Shown here: positions 60,110-64,000 of the stretch, piece after piece
Position numbering within the stretch: position 1 is the stretch's first letter
Layout: each line of letters opens with the position of its first letter
Source of the DNA: Acheta domesticus
Taxonomy: Eukaryota; Arthropoda; Insecta; Orthoptera; Gryllidae
Reading direction: 5' to 3'
NCBI GenBank assembly: GCA_031308135.1
Contig: JAHLJT010008756.1
Span: 79,190,130 to 79,254,129, forward strand
Length of the DNA stretch: 64,000 bases
Program-made: the position numbers and the translations under genes
Notes under the pieces: generated by a model
The model's database searches: none
What the model was told of the DNA's origin: nothing
What the model saw: the letters and a program-made list of their open reading frames with translations, nothing else

Positions 60110-60555
60110 TCGTATGCGACAGAGCGCACATGCCCCATCTCATCACGATATCGTAGTCTCCTCTGAACCAATTGCCGCACCCCGCCATCGCCGGTGCAAG
60201 TGTATTGCTCGTAACGCCTGCATCGCGGCAGCTGCTACTGCTTTCGGGCTTCTTATTTTGATTTCCAGAGTCATATTTCCTGGAGTACCGGGCGGCGGTC
60301 TTTCCCCGCGGTCTTTCCTTGCATGCAACTCCCGACCTCGCATCTCGCCCATTGTTTCTTCTGTTTATTTTCTTCCCTCCCTGGGGTATACTTTTCTATT
60401 TCTTCCTCTCTCCCTGTCGCGTCCGGTCTAAACCATCGTTTCGTTCTACGGCACCCTCCGCCTGCGCCATCGTCTCGAACATTCTTTTTCTCGAGTTCCT
60501 AATGTAGAGACGGGTGAAGATTCCCTTCAAGTTATTTCCCTTTTCGGTCCGATAT
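60110..60555. other. GC-richer, pyrimidine-rich DNA, no gene supported
   Basis: Contains GCACCCCGCCATCGCCGG and TCTTTCC-rich runs. The 105-codon frame 60114-60431 has no recognised domain. Confidence 0.4.
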
Positions 60556-60559
60556 CACA

Positions 60560-61310
60560 GAATTCATACAGCGGCTTCTGGTCGCGGGGGCGAAGGGAGG
60601 AGAGGGGAGAAAGAGGAGGCGGAGGTGGCAGGGGTGTTGGTAGTGAGGGACTGGGAGCAAAGGCTGGTGGTGACGGGGACGGTGGCGATGACTGGTTGTG
60701 ACAGTGGCGATGGCGGTGGCGGTGACGGTGACGACGGTGAAGGAGATGGAGATGAAGACGGTAGTGGTGATGATGACGGTGACGGTGAGGGCGGAGAAGG
60801 TGATGGCGATGGTGATGGTAATAGTGACATTGACGGTGACGGTGTGGGCGTTAGTGTCGGGGCGGTGTCTGAGCGGGGGTCGGTGTCGGTGTCGGTGGGC
60901 AGGAGGGAGGCGGAACCGGTAACAGGTGTTGGGACGGAGGAGAAATGGCGGGAATTGAAGTTGGCGTAGACTCAATCGCGGAAATGGTGATGATGGTGCG
61001 GTGGCAGTGACTGGCAGCGGTGGAAGTAACTGGCGGTGGCGATGGTGAGATTGATAACGATGGTGATGGCGGTGGAAGTGACTGGCGGTGGAGGTGGTGA
61101 GGTTGATAACGATGGCGATGGCGGTGGCGGTGGTGAGGTTGATAACGGTGGTGATGGCGGGGGCTGTGGCAGCGGCGATGGCGGCGGAGGAGCAGGCGGG
61201 AGATTCCATCTCTTTAACCACGGGCGTCGGGGCGCGCAGTGCCGGCGACGTGTGCGACGGAGCGAGAGGCAGCGGCGGTGGCGCATGCGCAGAAGAATGC
61301 GAGTGTGGGC
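60560..61310. repeat. G-rich GGTGAC/GATGGC minisatellite
   Basis: Degenerate triplet/hexamer array (GGTGAC, GGTGGC, GATGGT) with G on the plus strand. Within it GTTGATAAC-type words recur near 61048, 61102 and 61138, a higher-order repeat of about 36-54 bp. All frames on both strands are long and glycine/aspartate- or proline/serine-rich, which marks low complexity rather than genes. Confidence 0.8.
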
Positions 61311-62600
61311 GATATGATAGGAAAGCCGCAATTTTGTTCTCTTTGAAAGGGCTTCTAACAGAAAACTTCGTTTGCTGTTAAAAATGGCAGATGTGATCTG
61401 TAAAAGTATGGAAGAATGAACAATTTCGTTAAGATTGGAAAAAAAATTAAAAAGTAAATTCAATTTATGATTGCAAAAAGGAAACCGGTAGGCAGTGTTT
61501 ATTTTCTGTATGTTTAATTTACTTTAGTTTTATAACACAAATAATTAATTCACGTAGAACTTGATTTTATTCCATCTAAGAAGGTCGGCATTAAAAGAGC
61601 CTTTTCCCTCGGCTGCGGACGGCGGAGACACAGGCCGTCACTTTTTTTTTTTTGAATACCAATGTAGAGAAAATATTTGGTATGTTAAGAAAATCAGTTT
61701 TTTTCTCGTAGGAACACACCATCGTTGGATCTGTCGATTTAGTCAACTGTTCTCTGTTAAGATATATCTAAAAAAAGAGTATCTTATTATTGGAGCGTTT
61801 GTCGGAAATATACCAAAGTTTTCAACAATACAGTATCCACGAGACGTAGGTGAAGAGCGAGTGAACCGCATCAACCTATTCCAACCTTGATTGAAAAATT
61901 CAAGAAGAATTAACAAAGAATTAAGAATTAACAATTTTATTTTATTACTACTCGCTTTGTGTTGCTTCGATTGTCATTATTGAAACAATGTAAGGTATAA
62001 AACAACGTTTTGGCAAAGGGCGCGAATGGAAGTGTCAAGATCCAATATTATGTAAAATTAAGAATTTGTTTGCAGTAAGGAGTTAATGGTTGCGTGGATA
62101 ATGACAACTGAGAAAAGGTAATCTCTGTGTCTGAGCAGATTGCAATTTTTGCAGATCTGACTACTAAAAAAGAATGTGACATTTGGGCTCCGTTTTGCTT
62201 GGACAGGGTGAAGGAAAAAGATGAAAATCAGGGAATCATTGCGATGTCTTGCAGCTAGTCTGAACAACTTTATTTTATAAAGCGTGATCTACTTTTTATG
62301 GTTAAAACAATAGATCTGCGCATAATAAACACAACAAACACACTTTGCTTGTTTCTAAAATTGAACTTGGAATTTTCACGTTCTCGAAGAACAAATTGCG
62401 GTGAAGAAACAGGCAACAATGGTAACTCTTTATGCAGTTATAGACATGATAAACAGTAGTTTTATTGTACCGTGAGAGTAATGTAACGTAAATATATCCT
62501 AATGTAACGTTAATTATATCCGAAAGTTGATCATCGTCAAAAATTATCCAACATCGACCATAAGATCGAGATATTTCAGCAACAACTTGTGAAATCTAAA
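61311..62600. other. AT-rich DNA, no gene seen
   Basis: A 109-codon frame at 61561-61890 has no recognisable domain. Confidence 0.45.
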
Positions 62601-62699
62601 ACAAGCTGTCTCAGATGGGGATACGTGACCCGTGCAACAGCGTGGGGCGGTGTCCCCTATTCCCAGTTCATTTGTAATATGACTCCGCGAGCTGCGGGT

Positions 62700-63960
62700 G
62701 GCTGTTTCTCCTGGAACCGCTACGTGCGGATCGATGCCCCAGGACGGATCGCGTAGGCGGCGTGGGGAGATGGCGTTGGGGAGGCGTGGGGAAGCAAGAG
62801 GAGGGGCAGTGGGATGATGGTGACGATGGCGTGGGGAAGCGAGAGGGGGGACAGTGGGAAGATGGTGACGATGGCGTGGGGAAGCGGTCAGGCGGCGCGG
62901 AAATGTCTTTGGGAGATGTTGTGGGGAAAAGTCATGGTAATATGGGGTTGACGAAGCACGGGGATGCGGCGAGGGGAGGCGACAGGATCAGGCGGCTGGG
63001 TGAGATAGCGTGGCAAAATAGCCTGGAGTTAGCGTGAGGTAGTGGTGGGGGAGGTGGCGGAGGAGATGGTGAGGAAAATCAGTCAAGCGGCGTGGTGAGG
63101 CGGCGTGGGGAAATGATCTGGATAGATGGCGTAGGGAAACAGCATGACGAGACGGTATGGTATTTATTTATAGAATGGGACTATTATCGGGGAGACTTCC
63201 CTTAGGCAGTTGTTCCGCACCCGAATTATTTGACCGAGGCAACCTTGGAAACCTACCCTTGACGTGGGTCTAGGTCGAGCAGGCGCACCTCGCTTGCGGT
63301 CCCCCAAATGAGTCTGGGATTTGACTCTCACTTTCTCCTCCAATTGTTGGTCTCAATTATATCCGAACTATCTAGTTGGGAGAAAGTGAGACCTCGTTAG
63401 GGCAAGATGTTGTCGCAGGGATTTAATTTTGCCGGGCATACTGCCAGGGTTCTTTTACATGCTTCAAGTGTGACATGGCTACTACAAATTTCCCGTCCTT
63501 TGAAAATCCGGGCACATCGGCCGGGATCGAACCGGCGCACGGGGGGGTGCAGAGGACAGCAAGCTACTCCTTCACCCACCGAGGCCCCAGAGGAATGTTG
63601 AAATGGCGGTATGGGATGGTGAGGTGAAGCGGTGTGGTGAGGCGGTGTGATAAGGTGACGTGATAAGGTGGCGTCGGGAGATAGTGTCTGGAAACGGCGT
63701 GGAGACGGCAAAGTGGTGATGTGGCGTGGTGATGATGCGTCGGTGTGGCGGCGTCAGGAAACGGCGTGGAGAGATGGCGTACAGAAATGAAGCGGTGGGA
63801 GAGATGAGATGGGGAAACATGTTTACTCGTCGCTGAGGGATGACGAGATGAGATGAGAAAGCGATGTGGGAACATGGCGTGGGGAAACGGCACGGTGAGT
63901 CGGTGTAGTTGGGAAGTTGCGGGATGGAAATATGTGGCGACGTGACGGGATGGCTGCCTG
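62700..63960. repeat. G-rich GGCGTGGGGA minisatellite, split by a SINE
   Basis: Imperfect units of 10-14 bases around GGCGTGGGGAAGC and GGTGTGGTGAGGC occupy 62700-63150 and 63600-63960. A near-duplicate of about 50 bases (GGTGACGATGGCGTGGGGAA) occurs at about 62819 and 62864. Confidence 0.75.
63161..63606 (-). mobile_element. SINE family with near-canonical tRNA head and 8-bp target duplication
   Basis: On the minus strand the head reads GGTGGGTGAAGGAGTAGCTT (A-box region) and CGGTTCGATCCCGG (canonical B box), followed by GATGTGCCCGG, a body of about 380 bp and a tail of ATAAATAAATA. The 8-bp direct repeat CGGTATGG lies at 63153-63160 and 63607-63614. Good boxes and an intact duplication suggest a young insertion. 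Confidence 0.8.
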
Positions 63961-64000
63961 ATTCTTCGGCAGCGTGTGTGCGTTGCGATGAGAGCGCCCA

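Noticed and set aside
60514..61463. Long glycine/aspartate and proline/serine/threonine frames on both strands
   Set aside because: Direct products of the GGTGAC/GATGGC minisatellite.
62762..63893. Several frames of 80-109 codons over the GGCGTGGGGA array and SINE
   Set aside because: Low-complexity minisatellite and SINE sequence; no domain.

Overview
The window reads as intergenic DNA from a large, repeat-rich animal genome, most likely an arthropod and probably an insect. That placement is inference from the mobile-element types: an R4/Dong-like non-LTR retrotransposon in TAA microsatellites, TTAA-flanked piggyBac-like and hAT-like elements, several tRNA-derived SINE families and an LTR retrotransposon. 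No host protein-coding gene, true tRNA, rRNA or CRISPR array can be supported. Background is AT-rich, broken by short GC-rich islands (about 3.65-3.9, 23.5-23.8, 26.2-26.55, 31.3-31.6, 34.15-34.5, 35.5-35.96, 48.7-49.35, 56.94-57.2, 60.1-61.3 and 62.6-63.96 kb).

Layout. 1-2181: 3' part of a non-LTR retrotransposon (reverse transcriptase plus restriction-like endonuclease) in a TAA repeat. 2182-16379: copy A of a long direct duplication, ending at a 1000-N gap. 17380-19442: 5' end of an LTR retrotransposon on the minus strand (373-bp LTR, tandemly repeated primer-binding region, gag-like ORF), cut by the gap. 21340-22818: a solo-LTR-like element with a near-perfect heat-shock element. 24.96-25.56 and 26.59-27.98 kb: hAT-like non-autonomous elements. 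29.98-34.1 kb: a patchwork of SINE fragments and purine-rich DNA. 35.46-35.96 kb: a CpG-island-like block with GC boxes. 36479-48310: copy B of the duplication, about 34.3 kb from copy A. 48.7-49.35 kb: a GC-rich block with a CTCF-like motif. 53500-54451: a 952-bp piggyBac-like MITE. 55.86-56.94 kb: a SINE and a three-unit satellite derived from it. 56.94-57.23 kb: a GC-rich block with a CRE. 60.56-61.31 and 62.7-63.96 kb: G-rich minisatellites, the second holding a SINE with an 8-bp target duplication.

The two duplication copies are the most useful structure here. Comparing them dates and bounds insertions: copy B is the empty site for the retrotransposon at the window start; copy A holds a solo-LTR-like element absent from B; and the copies carry different DNA next to one TAA microsatellite. 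The comparison also shows that the 100-N gap at 2729-2828 hides essentially no sequence. The duplication may be genuine, or two haplotypes placed in tandem by the assembler; the sequence alone cannot decide.
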